DNA from: Schauerella fraxinea
GTDB taxonomy: Bacteria; Pseudomonadota; Gammaproteobacteria; Burkholderiales; Burkholderiaceae_B
Reading direction: 5' to 3'
Length of the DNA stretch: 64,000 nt
Assembly (NCBI GenBank): GCA_030849945.1
Contig: JAVDKK010000004.1
Span: 620,001 to 684,000, forward strand
The translations under genes and the position numbers were made by a program. The notes beneath the pieces were generated by a model that had not been told where the DNA came from, searched no databases, and saw only the letters and a list, made by a program, of their open reading frames with translations. Positions 32,050 to 41,760 of this stretch are shown here, piece by piece (positions within the stretch are counted from its first letter, which is position 1; every line of letters begins with the position of its first letter).

Positions 32050-34389
32050 GTGCATTTCAACTTCAACACGTTTGACTGGGGTCAGACGTCGCTCGGCCCC
32101 CACGATCAATGGCCAGCCTCATTGCAGATCGCTTACGACATCATGATGTCCAGCGGTTTCGGCATGTGCATCGCCTGGGGTCCGAAAAAAACGTTGATCT
32201 ACAACGAGACCTACGCGCCCTTTCTGGGTGCTCGCCATCCGCAAGCCCTTGGCCAGCCGCTGAATGTCGTATGGCAGGAAATCTGGCCCGACATCAGCCC
32301 GCTGGTGGATCAGGTCATGACGGGCGAGTCGGTACGCTTCAACGACATGCACCTCGTCATGACGCGCAACAATTACGACGAAGACACGTACTGGACCTTC
32401 TCGTACAGCCCGCTGCGCCACGATGGTCGGGTATGCGGGTTTCTGAATGTGGCAACGGAAACCACGCCAATGGTGCTAGCGCAACGGCGTGCCGCGCAGT
32501 ATGCGGAACGAATCCAACTCGCGCTCTCGGCCGGCGCCATCATCGGCACTTGGGTGTGGGACCTGGTCGAAGACCGCTTCAGTGTGGATAAAGCCTTTGC
32601 CGAGAGCTTCGGGCTCGATCCCGCACTGGGCCGCAGCGGGCTCAGCCTCAACCAGGTCATTACCACTGTTCACCCGGACGATCGAGAGGGCCTGGTTCGC
32701 GCAATCGACGAGGCCATCCGGCGAGGCGGCGCCTACGCGCATCAGTACCGCGTACGACGCGCCGACGGCCACTATTACTGGGTCGAGGCCAATGGCCAGG
32801 TCGAGCTGGCAGCGGACGGTACCGGCACGCGCTTTCCCGGCGTATTGATCGACGTCGAAGGCCGGCGTGCCGTCGAAGCCGAACGCGATCACGCCATCGC
32901 GCGGTTGCGAACCCTGAATACCGAACTCGAACAGAAGGTGATCGCGCAATCGCTGGCGCGTGGCCGCACGTGGCACCTCAGTCCGGATATCCTCGGTGTC
33001 ATCAACGCGAGCGGGTATATCGAAGCCTCGAATCCCGCATGGCTTGCGACCTTGGGATGGCCAGAAGAGAAAGTTGCCCAATGCACGTTCTTCAGCCTGG
33101 TGCATCCCGACGATGAAGCAGCCACCCGCCGCGCCTGGAATGAAACCGTCGAAACCGGCCAGTCATCGCTCGCCATCGAAAATCGGCTTCAGCATCGCGA
33201 TGGCGGCTGGCGCTGGCTTTCCTGGGTTGCCGTGCGCGACGACACCAAAATCTATTGCTCGGCCCGCGATGTGACGGCAGAACGCAAGCGTCAGGCCGAA
33301 CTCGTCAAGCGCACCGCCGAACGCGATCGCCTGTGGGAGCGCACCAACGACTTGATGGGCACCGCCGGCCTGGACGGATTTTTACGCGCCGTCAACCCTG
33401 CCTGGACCGCCCTGCTCGGCTGGAGCGAGGCTGAGCTTTTCGATCGTCCGTTCATGACACTTATCGATCCCGAGGATCATGCGGTCACCAACGAGGCACT
33501 CCGCCGTCTGGCCATGGGCCAGGAGATCACGGGGTTCATGAATCGCTTCATTGCCAAGGATGGCACGCGGCGCTCGATTACCTGGACGGCCAACCCCGCC
33601 GACAACATGGAGGCGTTTTTTGCCGTAGGGCGCGATGTGACCGATCAACTCGCCGCTGAAGCCTCGCTGCGCCAAGCGCAAAAAATGGAAGCCGTCGGTC
33701 AACTCACCGGCGGCATCGCGCACGACTTCAACAATCTGTTGGCCGGCATCACCGGCGCGCTCGAATTGATGGGCGTGCGGATGAAACAGGGGCGCCTGCA
33801 GGATCTCGAAAAATACCGCATCGCTGCGCACGACGCGGCCGCGCGCGCAGCCTTGCTGACGCATCGCCTGTTGGCATTTTCACGGCGCCAACCGCTTACG
33901 CCGAAGGTGTCCGACCTGAACGACGTGATCGACGGCATGCTCGAGCTCATCCAGCACAGCATGACGTCTGCGATCGCGATCGAATGTCGGCCGGCGTCGA
34001 ACCTATGGGCCGCTGTGGTCGACGTTTCGCAGTTTGAAAACGCGCTTCTCAATCTTTGCATCAATGCCCGGGACGCCATGCCGGATGGCGGACGCATCAT
34101 TATCGAAACCGGGAATCAATCCGTCACTGCCGATTTCGCGCAGGATCTGGAGATTGCCGAAGGCGACTACGTGGTGATGACGGTAAGCGATACGGGATCG
34201 GGAATGTCGCCCGACACCGTGGCGAAGGTCTTCGAGCCGTTTTTCACCACCAAGCCCATCGGTAAGGGAACGGGTCTGGGGCTGTCGATGATCTATGGAT
34301 TCGTCAAGCAATCCAATGGTCAAGTCACCATTTCTTCCACAGCGGGGATTGGCACGCAGGTGCGGATTTATCTTCCTCGCCATCAATAA
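32050..34389 (+). CDS. PAS-domain sensor histidine kinase
   Basis: About 779 residues. An N-terminal PAS-like domain of the FDWGQTSLGPHDQWPASL / GPKKTLIYNETYAPFLG kind is followed by three further PAS domains (around 150-270, 310-425 and 430-545) and then HisKA (QLTGGIAHDFNNLLAGI, phosphoacceptor His) and HATPase (NALLNLCINARDAMPDGG, VSDTGSGMSPD, GKGTGLGLSMIYGF). No membrane helix, so a cytosolic sensor. The start is assigned to GTG 32050 (AGGA upstream, MHFNFNTFDWG) because the earlier frame from 31915 adds an unrelated basic stretch. Unlike many relatives it has no C-terminal receiver domain, and no response regulator is adjacent. Confidence 0.85.
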   Translation: MHFNFNTFDWGQTSLGPHDQWPASLQIAYDIMMSSGFGMCIAWGPKKTLIYNETYAPFLGARHPQALGQPLNVVWQEIWPDISPLVDQVMTGESVRFNDMHLVMTRNNYDEDTYWTFSYSPLRHDGRVCGFLNVATETTPMVLAQRRAAQYAERIQLALSAGAIIGTWVWDLVEDRFSVDKAFAESFGLDPALGRSGLSLNQVITTVHPDDREGLVRAIDEAIRRGGAYAHQYRVRRADGHYYWVEANGQVELAADGTGTRFPGVLIDVEGRRAVEAERDHAIARLRTLNTELEQKVIAQSLARGRTWHLSPDILGVINASGYIEASNPAWLATLGWPEEKVAQCTFFSLVHPDDEAATRRAWNETVETGQSSLAIENRLQHRDGGWRWLSWVAVRDDTKIYCSARDVTAERKRQAELVKRTAERDRLWERTNDLMGTAGLDGFLRAVNPAWTALLGWSEAELFDRPFMTLIDPEDHAVTNEALRRLAMGQEITGFMNRFIAKDGTRRSITWTANPADNMEAFFAVGRDVTDQLAAEASLRQAQKMEAVGQLTGGIAHDFNNLLAGITGALELMGVRMKQGRLQDLEKYRIAAHDAAARAALLTHRLLAFSRRQPLTPKVSDLNDVIDGMLELIQHSMTSAIAIECRPASNLWAAVVDVSQFENALLNLCINARDAMPDGGRIIIETGNQSVTADFAQDLEIAEGDYVVMTVSDTGSGMSPDTVAKVFEPFFTTKPIGKGTGLGLSMIYGFVKQSNGQVTISSTAGIGTQVRIYLPRHQ

Positions 34390-34647
34390 GCAGACAGGCG
34401 CGCAGGCTAGCCTTTCGACTTGCGTACGCGCCGCCGCGAAGCACGTACAACGGGTCGGACACAGCGTGATACGATTAGTTTTGGGTGTCTGATTCGCGCC
34501 ATTGCGAACGGGCAGGTTCATGCGCTTGGTCGGGCCGCCGCGCGGAGCTTTGACGCCCATGCCCTATCTTGCCCCTGCCCATCATCAGGGTGGCGCCCAT
34601 CCCTATCGCACGCCTAGACCCGTATTCGCGCGTCTGCACCCCCCGTT
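34390..34647. other. Intergenic region without recognised content
   Basis: 258 bases between the PAS kinase and the small membrane protein. Short frames on both strands lack family features, and no convincing terminator or promoter was seen. Confidence 0.4.
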
Positions 34648-34977
34648 ATGTCAAGGTCCATGAACCTCGCATTCTGGTTGGTGCTTGCCGGCGTGTGGCT
34701 CGCATGCATGCTGCTTATCTGGCTCCTGCTTTGGCATAGCGGTAGACGTGAGCAAGCGATGTTGCGCATTCGCCTTCAGCGCGTGACCCATCCCGGTGTG
34801 TCGATCACCGGGCACGGTTTTCATTTCATTCGCTACACACGCTCCCAATCGAACTGCATCGAGTATTTCGCACTGCGGCGCGCAAAGCGCTACCGCTTGC
34901 GCGCATTGCGGTTGGAGAAAGACGTGGTCGTGCTGGAACATGGATCGGCACGATCGTTCGATTGGCTGCGTTGGTAG
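34648..34977 (+). CDS. Small membrane protein, hypothetical
   Basis: 109 residues with one strong membrane helix at about 7-29 (LAFWLVLAGVWLACMLLIWL) followed by a basic cytoplasmic domain of ~75 residues containing FHFIRYTRSQSNCIEYFALRR. No family recognised. Start 34648 or 34660; neither has a good ribosome site. It ends 21 bases before nhaA and may be cotranscribed with it. Confidence 0.5.
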   Translation: MSRSMNLAFWLVLAGVWLACMLLIWLLLWHSGRREQAMLRIRLQRVTHPGVSITGHGFHFIRYTRSQSNCIEYFALRRAKRYRLRALRLEKDVVVLEHGSARSFDWLRW

Positions 34978-34998
34978 CCTCCTTTCAAGGTTAGTTCT

Positions 34999-36192
34999 AT
35001 GAAGAACGGCAACTATGCCGGCCGCCTGTGGGCGGTCTATGGCGCAATGCGCGCCTTCGTCCAATCGCAAGCCGCCGGCGGCATCATTCTGATGGCAGTC
35101 GCGGCGTTGGCCCTTCTGGTGGCAAACAGCCCCGCGGCACCGCTCTACTTCGGCACGCTATCGCGCGATGTCGCCGGACTCAGCGTGCTGCACTGGATCA
35201 ACGATGCGTTGATGGCGATTTTCTTCCTGTTGGTCGGTCTGGAAATCAAACGGGAACTGCTTCTGGGTCAACTGTCGACCTGGTCACAGCGGGCACTGCC
35301 GGGATTCGCCGCATTGGGAGGAATGGTTGTTCCTGCGATCGTTTACCTATCGGTCAACCTGGGCACCAACGGATCGCCGACGGGCTGGGCCATTCCGGCT
35401 GCCACGGATATTGCTTTTGCATTGGGCGTGCTTTCACTGCTCGGGCCCCGCGTACCAATCTCGCTCAAGATATTCTTGACCGCACTTGCCATCATCGACG
35501 ATCTCGGCGCGGTGCTGATCATTGCCGCCTTCTACACGGCCGACGTCAATCTTGTCGCGTTAGGCGGTGCGGCCCTGGGAACAGCCGTGCTGGTGGGGAT
35601 GAACCGCGGTGGCGTGCGTCGCCTGCTGCCCTATGCAGTGGTCGGCACGGTGCTGTGGTTCTGCTTCTTGAAGTCGGGCGTCCACGCCACGCTGGCCGGT
35701 GTGGTCTTGGCGTTGACCGTGCCGTTGAAGCTGCCCGCCGCCAACGCCTCCGACGTGGCTCCCCTGCTGCGTCTCGAGCATGCGCTGGTGCCGTGGGTAA
35801 CGTTCCTGATCATTCCGCTCTTCGGCTTCGCGAACGCCGGCGTGTCGTTTGCAGGCGTGTCGTTGGAAAGTCTGCGCGATCCCGTGCCAATGGGAGTGGC
35901 ACTGGGCCTCTTCGTGGGCAAACAGGTCGGCGTCTTCGGCTTCGCCACGATCGCCATCCGACTACGGCTGGCGGTGATGCCCGCAGGCGCCAATGGCGTG
36001 CAACTTTACGGCATCGCGCTGCTGTGCGGTATCGGGTTCACGATGAGCCTGTTCATCGGCCTGCTGGCGTTTGCCAACGCACCGGCGCTCCAGGATGCCA
36101 CCAAACTGGGCGTCCTGCTGGGCTCCGTCACCTCGGCGGTGTGCGGTGCGCTGCTGCTGCGATGGCGGTCGGCGCCAACGATTGCGACTTGA
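34999..36192 (+). CDS. nhaA: Na+/H+ antiporter NhaA
   Basis: A 397-residue inner-membrane antiporter with about 12 membrane helices. The diagnostic ion-binding Asp-Asp pair is present in TALAIIDDLGAVLII, along with NDALMAIFFLLVGLEIKREL, AIPAATDIAFALGVL and GIGFTMSLFIGLLAF. It exchanges Na+ or Li+ for protons, working in salt and alkaline-pH tolerance. AAGG lies eight bases before the ATG. Confidence 0.95.
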   Translation: MKNGNYAGRLWAVYGAMRAFVQSQAAGGIILMAVAALALLVANSPAAPLYFGTLSRDVAGLSVLHWINDALMAIFFLLVGLEIKRELLLGQLSTWSQRALPGFAALGGMVVPAIVYLSVNLGTNGSPTGWAIPAATDIAFALGVLSLLGPRVPISLKIFLTALAIIDDLGAVLIIAAFYTADVNLVALGGAALGTAVLVGMNRGGVRRLLPYAVVGTVLWFCFLKSGVHATLAGVVLALTVPLKLPAANASDVAPLLRLEHALVPWVTFLIIPLFGFANAGVSFAGVSLESLRDPVPMGVALGLFVGKQVGVFGFATIAIRLRLAVMPAGANGVQLYGIALLCGIGFTMSLFIGLLAFANAPALQDATKLGVLLGSVTSAVCGALLLRWRSAPTIAT

Positions 36193-36338
36193 TCAGATAC
36201 CGATAACGATCGCGTCGTCTGCACAGCGCCCGCCAGTGTCAACTCGCCAACGATCGTTACACCCTGCCGTACCTTATTTCTTCACAGGCTTTACAACATG
36301 TACAGGAAACTCGATTAACGCATTGACCGGAACACTAC

Positions 36339-37925
36339 ATGGCTGAACTGTCGAACAAAGGTCCCCAAGATCCCCCCATTGCTGGGCCCTCGCCCCTGAC
36401 CCCGCAGCAAGGTACGACAGAATGTAGTGCCGAGAACGCCCCCACCAAACCCACAGACAAAACGCGCGTGAAACCCATCCCGGTTTGTGTGGGATTGGCG
36501 TTGTTTGCCATCGTGTTGGTCCTGCCCGCGCCGGCAGACATGTCGCCTGAAGCCTGGCGTCTGCTCGCCGTGGCTGTGCTCATGATTACGTGGTGGATTA
36601 CCGAGGCCATTCCGGTTGCCGTCACCGCACTGTTGCCCGTCGCTTTATTCCCCTTGGTGGGTGCCACGAGCGCCGGCGACGCCGCCACGCCGTATGGCGA
36701 TCCGATCATCTTCCTCTTCATGGGCGGCTTCTTTCTCGCCATCGCGATGGAACGCTGGAACCTGCATCGCCGCATCGCGCTCAACATCGTGTCGCGTACC
36801 GGCTCGCAGCAGCACCGCATCGTGGGCGGTTTCATGCTCGCTACCGCATTCTGCGGGCTCTGGGTGTCCAACACGGCCACCGCCGTCATGATGCTGCCCG
36901 TCGCGTTGTCGGTGGCCAAACTCATCTCGCAGAAAGGCGGCTCGTCGAAGTTTCCGTTGGCGCTCATGCTCTCGGTCGCGTACGCCGCCTCGATCGGCGG
37001 CATAGGCACCCTGATCGGCACGCCGCCCAATGCGTTGCTGGCGGGCGCACTCAACCGCACCTACGGCTACGACATCGGGTTTGCGCAATGGATGATCTTC
37101 GGGATCCCCATCATGCTGGTCATGCTGTTTGGCGCCTGGCTGCTGCTCACGCGCGTGTCCATTCGCCTGGACCGCAGCAAAATCGAAGGCGCCGATGAGC
37201 TGTTCCAATCGCAGCTGACGGAACTCGGTGCATGGTCGAAGGCCGAGCGTCGCGTGGCCATGGTGTTTACCGTCACCGCCTTGGCCTGGATGTTTCGCAC
37301 CCTGCTTCAAGACTTCATCCCTGGATTGTCCGACGCATCGATCGCCATCGTCGCCGCAGTCGCCCTCTTCATCATTCCGTCGGGCGACAAGGAAGGTGGC
37401 GCGCTGGTCGACTGGAACATGACCAAGAATCTGCCGTGGGGCATTCTGGTGCTGTTTGGCGGTGGCTTGAGCCTTTCCGCCGCGGTTGTGGCCACGGGCC
37501 TGGACGGCTGGATCGGCGACCAGCTCGGCACCTACGCCAGCGCCCTGCCCACCTTCGGCATCGTGGTGCTGGTCGCGTTGGCCGTGTTGATCATGACGGA
37601 ATTCATGTCCAATACCGCCACGGCTGCGACGTTCATCCCGATCGTTTCTGGGCTGGCGATGAGCCTGGGCGAAAACCCCTTGCTGCTGATGGTACCCGCC
37701 ACCCTGGCCGCATCGATGACCTTCATGCTGCCGGTGGCCACACCGCCCAATGCGCTGGTGTTCAGTTCCGGCCACATCACCATCCCGCAGATGGCCAAGC
37801 ACGGCTTCCTGATGAATATCCTGTCGCTCGCCGTGATCACGGGCATGGGTTATTGGTTGCTCGTCACGTTCTTTGGCGTCGTCGCCGGCGAAATGCCGAG
37901 CTGGGCCACCCGCGCAGCATCGTGA
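36339..37925 (+). CDS. DASS-family (SLC13) sodium:dicarboxylate/anion symporter
   Basis: A 528-residue membrane transporter with ~11 helices. The inverted-repeat substrate signatures are both present: SNTATAVMMLP followed by IGTPPN, and SNTATAATFIPI followed by VATPPNALVF. An SLC13-type cation site and C4-dicarboxylate, citrate or sulfate substrates are expected. The first ~45 residues are a hydrophilic Pro/Thr-rich tail. No regulator or binding protein is adjacent, so the substrate cannot be narrowed. A long hairpin follows the stop. Confidence 0.9.
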   Translation: MAELSNKGPQDPPIAGPSPLTPQQGTTECSAENAPTKPTDKTRVKPIPVCVGLALFAIVLVLPAPADMSPEAWRLLAVAVLMITWWITEAIPVAVTALLPVALFPLVGATSAGDAATPYGDPIIFLFMGGFFLAIAMERWNLHRRIALNIVSRTGSQQHRIVGGFMLATAFCGLWVSNTATAVMMLPVALSVAKLISQKGGSSKFPLALMLSVAYAASIGGIGTLIGTPPNALLAGALNRTYGYDIGFAQWMIFGIPIMLVMLFGAWLLLTRVSIRLDRSKIEGADELFQSQLTELGAWSKAERRVAMVFTVTALAWMFRTLLQDFIPGLSDASIAIVAAVALFIIPSGDKEGGALVDWNMTKNLPWGILVLFGGGLSLSAAVVATGLDGWIGDQLGTYASALPTFGIVVLVALAVLIMTEFMSNTATAATFIPIVSGLAMSLGENPLLLMVPATLAASMTFMLPVATPPNALVFSSGHITIPQMAKHGFLMNILSLAVITGMGYWLLVTFFGVVAGEMPSWATRAAS

Positions 37926-37944
37926 TCGGCACCTGATCGGGGCC

Positions 37945-37979
37945 GCCTGTGCGATGCGAGCGCGTATCGCACAGGCGTT
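37945..37979 (+). terminator. Probable terminator hairpin after the DASS transporter
   Basis: An 11-base-pair perfect stem GCCTGTGCGAT/ATCGCACAGGC with a 10-base loop (37945-37976) followed only by GTTTGG. The stem is strong and the T-tract weak, so termination is probable but not certain. Confidence 0.6.
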
Positions 37980-38130
37980 TGGTGAGCCTCGAATTTGAGG
38001 CACAATTGCCATCCGAAAAATTACCGGCACCCTGATGCAACGTAACGTGCGAATCTCCGTTTTACCTTCAGCCTCACGCACGATGGCAAAGGCGGCACGT
38101 TCTTTTCGACGTTCCGCGCGCAGTCACGCC

Positions 38131-38211
38131 ATGTGGCGCAGAGCCCTCATTGCGGCGTTGATGCTGTCATTCTCGCTCACCGGATGCTTTCACCTGCAGA
38201 TCATCCGTTGA
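38131..38211 (+). CDS. Tiny lipoprotein candidate, 26 aa
   Basis: Reads MWRRALIAALMLSFSLTGCF and then six more residues (HLQIIR) to TGA at 38209. The first 18 residues are a textbook lipoprotein signal with lipobox SLTGC; after lipidation only eight residues would remain. In-frame upstream ATGs at 38083 and 38035 would add a basic leader; none has a clear ribosome site. Tiny lipoproteins (entericidin, LptM type) are often missed by gene callers. The CFHL start recalls the beginning of LptE, so a truncated remnant is an alternative. Confidence 0.38.
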   Translation: MWRRALIAALMLSFSLTGCFHLQIIR

Positions 38212-38256
38212 CGGCAGGCGAGCCACAGTTGAAATGTAGGTGGCGTGCCGCATCGC

Positions 38257-39417
38257 TTATGCCGTGATGGGGGTCACCTTGGCCACGCGATTAACCATCA
38301 CAAGCAGCAATCCGGCAGCGGCGAGTATCGCGCCTGCGATCGGGACGGCGGCATAGCCCAGGCCCATCGAGATCACCGCGCCGCCCGCGGCCGCGCCCAA
38401 CGCATTGCCCAGGTTGAATGCACCCACATTGACGGACGCCGCCAACCCCGGCGCCTCATGCGCAGCCTGCATCACGCGGATCTGTACCGGCGGCACGATC
38501 GCGAAAGTCACCACCCCCCAGATCAGTAAGCCGATCGCTGCACCGATATGACTGGTCAGCAAGAGGGGCAACACCAGCATCACGACGGCCAGCAACGCCA
38601 GGAAAATCTTCGTACTGCCGTCCAGGGACCAGTCCGCCATGCGGCCCCCCACGGTATTGCCGATGGTGAACCCAAGACCGATCAACACCAGTGCCAATGT
38701 GATGAAGGCGGCGGAGGCGCCCGTCAAACTTTCCAATACAGGTGCCACGTAGGTGTAGAGCGTAAACATGGCACCGGCTCCGAGCACCGTGGTGGCCATC
38801 GCCATCAGTACGGTCGGGCGCGTCAACACTTTCAGCTCCGCCCGCACATTGGGCAAGGGGCCCGGCTTGCCCTGGGGCAACGTCAGCGCCAACGCCACCA
38901 TGGCGAGCACGCCCAGCCCTGCGGTGATGCCGAATGCCATGCGCCAGCCGATCTGCTGACCGATCCAGGTTGCCGCCGGTACGCCGCCGATATTGGCGAT
39001 GGTGAGCCCCAGGAACATCGTTGCGACCGCGCTAGCCTGCTTCTCCTTGGGCACCAAGCTCGCTGCAAGCACCGACCCGAGGCCGAAAAATGCACCGTGA
39101 TTCAAACTTGTGATGAGGCGCGACGCCAGCAACGTCCAATATCCGGGCGCCACGGCGGACAGCAGATTGCCCACAACGAAGATGCTCATCAACAGAATCA
39201 ACGCTTTTTTGGTCGGCAGCCGCGCGAAAGCGAGCGTCATGATGGGAGCGCCGATCATCACGCCCAGGGCGTACGCCGTAATCAGCATGCCCGCTGTGGG
39301 GATCGAGACATCGACGCCGTTCGCAATGACGGGGAGCAACCCCATCGGCGTGAACTCGGTGGTGCCGATCGCAAAAGCGCCGATGGCGAGCGCAAAAAGT
39401 GCCCAGATGGGTTTCAT
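38257..39417 (-). CDS. MFS efflux transporter (AraJ/YdhP-like)
   Basis: A 386-residue, 12-helix major facilitator of the DHA1 drug/sugar efflux kind. It has the motif-A region ITAYALGVMIGAPIMTLAFARLPTK (shown only in part), IGTTEFTPMGLLPVIA after helix 1, and the glycine-rich GRMADWS loop. The true start is the ATG at 39417 (MKPIWALFALAIGA); the frame to 39462 adds nothing conserved. Probably exports a small molecule or drug. No regulator is adjacent. Confidence 0.9.
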   Translation of the reverse strand: MKPIWALFALAIGAFAIGTTEFTPMGLLPVIANGVDVSIPTAGMLITAYALGVMIGAPIMTLAFARLPTKKALILLMSIFVVGNLLSAVAPGYWTLLASRLITSLNHGAFFGLGSVLAASLVPKEKQASAVATMFLGLTIANIGGVPAATWIGQQIGWRMAFGITAGLGVLAMVALALTLPQGKPGPLPNVRAELKVLTRPTVLMAMATTVLGAGAMFTLYTYVAPVLESLTGASAAFITLALVLIGLGFTIGNTVGGRMADWSLDGSTKIFLALLAVVMLVLPLLLTSHIGAAIGLLIWGVVTFAIVPPVQIRVMQAAHEAPGLAASVNVGAFNLGNALGAAAGGAVISMGLGYAAVPIAGAILAAAGLLLVMVNRVAKVTPITA

Positions 39418-39665
39418 GATGGTGTTCTGCCAAGGGAGAAGGTGAGGCGATCGTAGCGCCAAGCGATATTGATATATACGCTTGATGAATCAAAAGATTG
39501 TTGATGTCAGATCAACGATGAACAGCAACCATTCTCGCCTCTCGCACCGCCCGCGATAACCCACGCATTTCACGAATCACCCTTCGAGAAACTCGCAAGA
39601 CGTTTATTCGACGCTTATCCGCGTGAACCGTGCCGGCATTGCGGTGGCGGTCACCTCATCGATGC

Positions 39666-40655
39666 TCAAATCCAGACCACTTCCTTGCCGATTTGCTGTC
39701 GCGCTTCGATGCGCGCATGTGCCGGGATGACACTTTGCAAGCCATGCAATGCGTTGAAATCGATCGTCAGATCGCCTTCCCGGATGGCCGCAAACACTGC
39801 ATCGGCGCGCGCCTGCACCACCTGTCCATTCTGCATGTGATCGGCAAGCCGGGGACGCGTCAAGAACAACGACCCGCTCTCACCGAGTTCGATCGGATCC
39901 AGATCCTGCAAAGATCCCGACACCGATCCGTAGTTCACGACCAAACCGCGGGTTTTGGTGGCGCGAAAGCTGTGTCTCAGCGTGGTGCGGCCCACCGCAT
40001 CAAATACGACATCCACGCCTTGACCATCGGTGGCGTCGCGCACGGCATCGGCGAACGCGCCATCGTCGTAGGGCAACACGATATCTGCGCCGCGCGCCCG
40101 TGCCACGTCGCGCTTTGCCGCATCGCTCGCGGTAGCGATCACCATGGCGCCTTTGCGTTTCGCCATCTGCACCAGCAACTGGCCGATGCTGCCCGCCGCG
40201 GCATGAACGAGGCATGTGCTGCCGGATGCCAACCGGGCCACGTCCTCCACCAGATAATGCGCGGTCGACCCTTGAAAGATGGCGGCGGCCGCGAGATCGT
40301 AGCCCACGTCATCGCCCAGCTTTGCGGCGCGGGCGGCCGGAATCGACACGTACTCCGCATGACTGCCCCACGAAATGCACCAGGCCACACGGTCGCCCAC
40401 GGCATAGCCGGTCACGCCCTCGCCCACCTCAACAACGTCGCCCGCGCCTTCCATGCCGAGTGTGGTCGGCAGCCGGACGGGGTAAGTGCGCGAGTTCGCA
40501 TACTTGCCCTGACGCGTATGAATATCCATGAAGTTGATGCCGGCACAGCGCACGCGAACGAGGAGATGGCCCGCCTCGATTACCGGGACCGGCGCATTCT
40601 GCTCGAGATGAACAACCTCTGGACCGCCGTATGTCGTGATGGCAAGCGCTTTCAT
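39666..40655 (-). CDS. Quinone oxidoreductase-type medium-chain dehydrogenase
   Basis: A 329-residue MDR-family enzyme of the zeta-crystallin/QOR type without zinc ligands. It shows the N-terminal GroES-like domain (VRVRCAGINFMDIHTRQGKY, GMEGAGDVVEVGEGV) and the NADPH Rossmann motif (LVHAAAGSIGQLLVQMAK, the AAxxGxG pattern), followed by DVVFDAVG. It should reduce quinones or enones with NADPH. Paralogous to the gene at 50754-51749. Confidence 0.9.
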   Translation of the reverse strand: MKALAITTYGGPEVVHLEQNAPVPVIEAGHLLVRVRCAGINFMDIHTRQGKYANSRTYPVRLPTTLGMEGAGDVVEVGEGVTGYAVGDRVAWCISWGSHAEYVSIPAARAAKLGDDVGYDLAAAAIFQGSTAHYLVEDVARLASGSTCLVHAAAGSIGQLLVQMAKRKGAMVIATASDAAKRDVARARGADIVLPYDDGAFADAVRDATDGQGVDVVFDAVGRTTLRHSFRATKTRGLVVNYGSVSGSLQDLDPIELGESGSLFLTRPRLADHMQNGQVVQARADAVFAAIREGDLTIDFNALHGLQSVIPAHARIEARQQIGKEVVWI

Positions 40656-40751
40656 GGTGATGGAAACCTAGTTGAGAGGGTCGCATATCGAACGACATTC
40701 ACATCGCCAAATGCGACGAACATGCTCGGCGCAATGCCAAAGCGTGACGAT

Positions 40752-41711
40752 CTACCGTGGCGGCTTCGTGCCATCAGGTGTCTCTTGGCCTTGTTGCTTC
40801 TGCGCTTCTTCCACGAGTTTCATCAGCACGGCATGACCATCTTCGTCATTGCGCCGGCGAAACACGTCGTTCATGACGGCAAGTTTGGCGCGGCCCGCGG
40901 CGCTGTCGTAGAAGGCGGCCAGATCCGCCACGTCCTGCACCGGCAATTCAGACAGTATTGCCTGACGACGCATTCGCAACGCGGTTTCGCGAAAGCTGCG
41001 CTGCAAGAGCGGTATATGTTGAACATCATTTTCAGCGCTGCGCGTGGTGGCGATGATGGAGGCCACTCCCGCGTCGAGTTCGGCGTGGCTCAACTGGCCC
41101 AGTTCGCTTCTGCTTCCCGCGATGCGCGCTTCATATACCCACTTGAATCGCTGCGCGGTAAGCAACGTCTCGCCGCCAAAGGCTGGCGCAACCATGTTTT
41201 GCGCGAGGCGGGCGATGACTGCCTTATCTGGACGACCGTCTATTTTGGCTTGAATTTCCGAATCCTTCGCTTGAAGGGCTTCGAAGCTCAGGGCGGCAAA
41301 CGCATCGTCCGCCGCGCGCAGGCGAGAGGCGATATCCGGCAGTCGATCATGGCCAACCTCGTCTTCGACCGCCTTCAACCCGTCGCGAATCTGCGCCATG
41401 GTTTTGTTGACGTCGTAAAGCTGCTCGGCGATCTCGCCACCATGCTTGGCGAGAGCGGGAATCGCTTCCCTCTCACGCACTTCGATCAAAGGCCAATCCA
41501 GCGTTCGCGCCACAACGGGCATTTGCCGATAGAACTGCTCAGGCTGCTCGATGCGCAACAAGGCATCGTCTGTTTGCTGGCTGGCGACCGACTGTCCGGC
41601 GACGGTAGCGAGGCACATCCCGACAAGGGTGATGGCGATGGAATGACGCCAACGGACTGGAACGGGAATGACAGGAAAAGCTGCGGATAAAAGGCGTTTC
41701 GAATACAACAT
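40752..41711 (-). CDS. Exported DUF2059-like protein
   Basis: 319 residues. A long basic N-region precedes a hydrophobic signal core ending near GQSVAS-QQ. The mature protein is alpha-helical with a C-terminal segment VADLAAFYDSAAGRAKLAVM, the (F/Y)YxSxxGRK-type pattern of DUF2059, and a Gln/Pro-rich tail. Function unknown; related proteins are periplasmic. No operon partner: the previous gene on this strand (GH1-like) ends at 41761, 50 bases upstream, so joint transcription is possible. Confidence 0.7.
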   Translation of the reverse strand: MLYSKRLLSAAFPVIPVPVRWRHSIAITLVGMCLATVAGQSVASQQTDDALLRIEQPEQFYRQMPVVARTLDWPLIEVREREAIPALAKHGGEIAEQLYDVNKTMAQIRDGLKAVEDEVGHDRLPDIASRLRAADDAFAALSFEALQAKDSEIQAKIDGRPDKAVIARLAQNMVAPAFGGETLLTAQRFKWVYEARIAGSRSELGQLSHAELDAGVASIIATTRSAENDVQHIPLLQRSFRETALRMRRQAILSELPVQDVADLAAFYDSAAGRAKLAVMNDVFRRRNDEDGHAVLMKLVEEAQKQQGQETPDGTKPPR

Positions 41712-41760
41712 CTTGTTCTCTGGATGACCCCGGTACGTCGCACACTTTCGCGGGCAAATC

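Noticed and set aside
36645..38081. Minus-strand frame of 478 codons opposite the DASS transporter
   Set aside because: Shadow of a membrane protein gene; composition is the complement of hydrophobic codons.
39630..41690. Plus-strand frame of 686 codons opposite the quinone oxidoreductase and DUF2059-like genes
   Set aside because: It spans two clear minus-strand genes and has His/Arg-rich composition with no domain; a product of high-GC codon bias.
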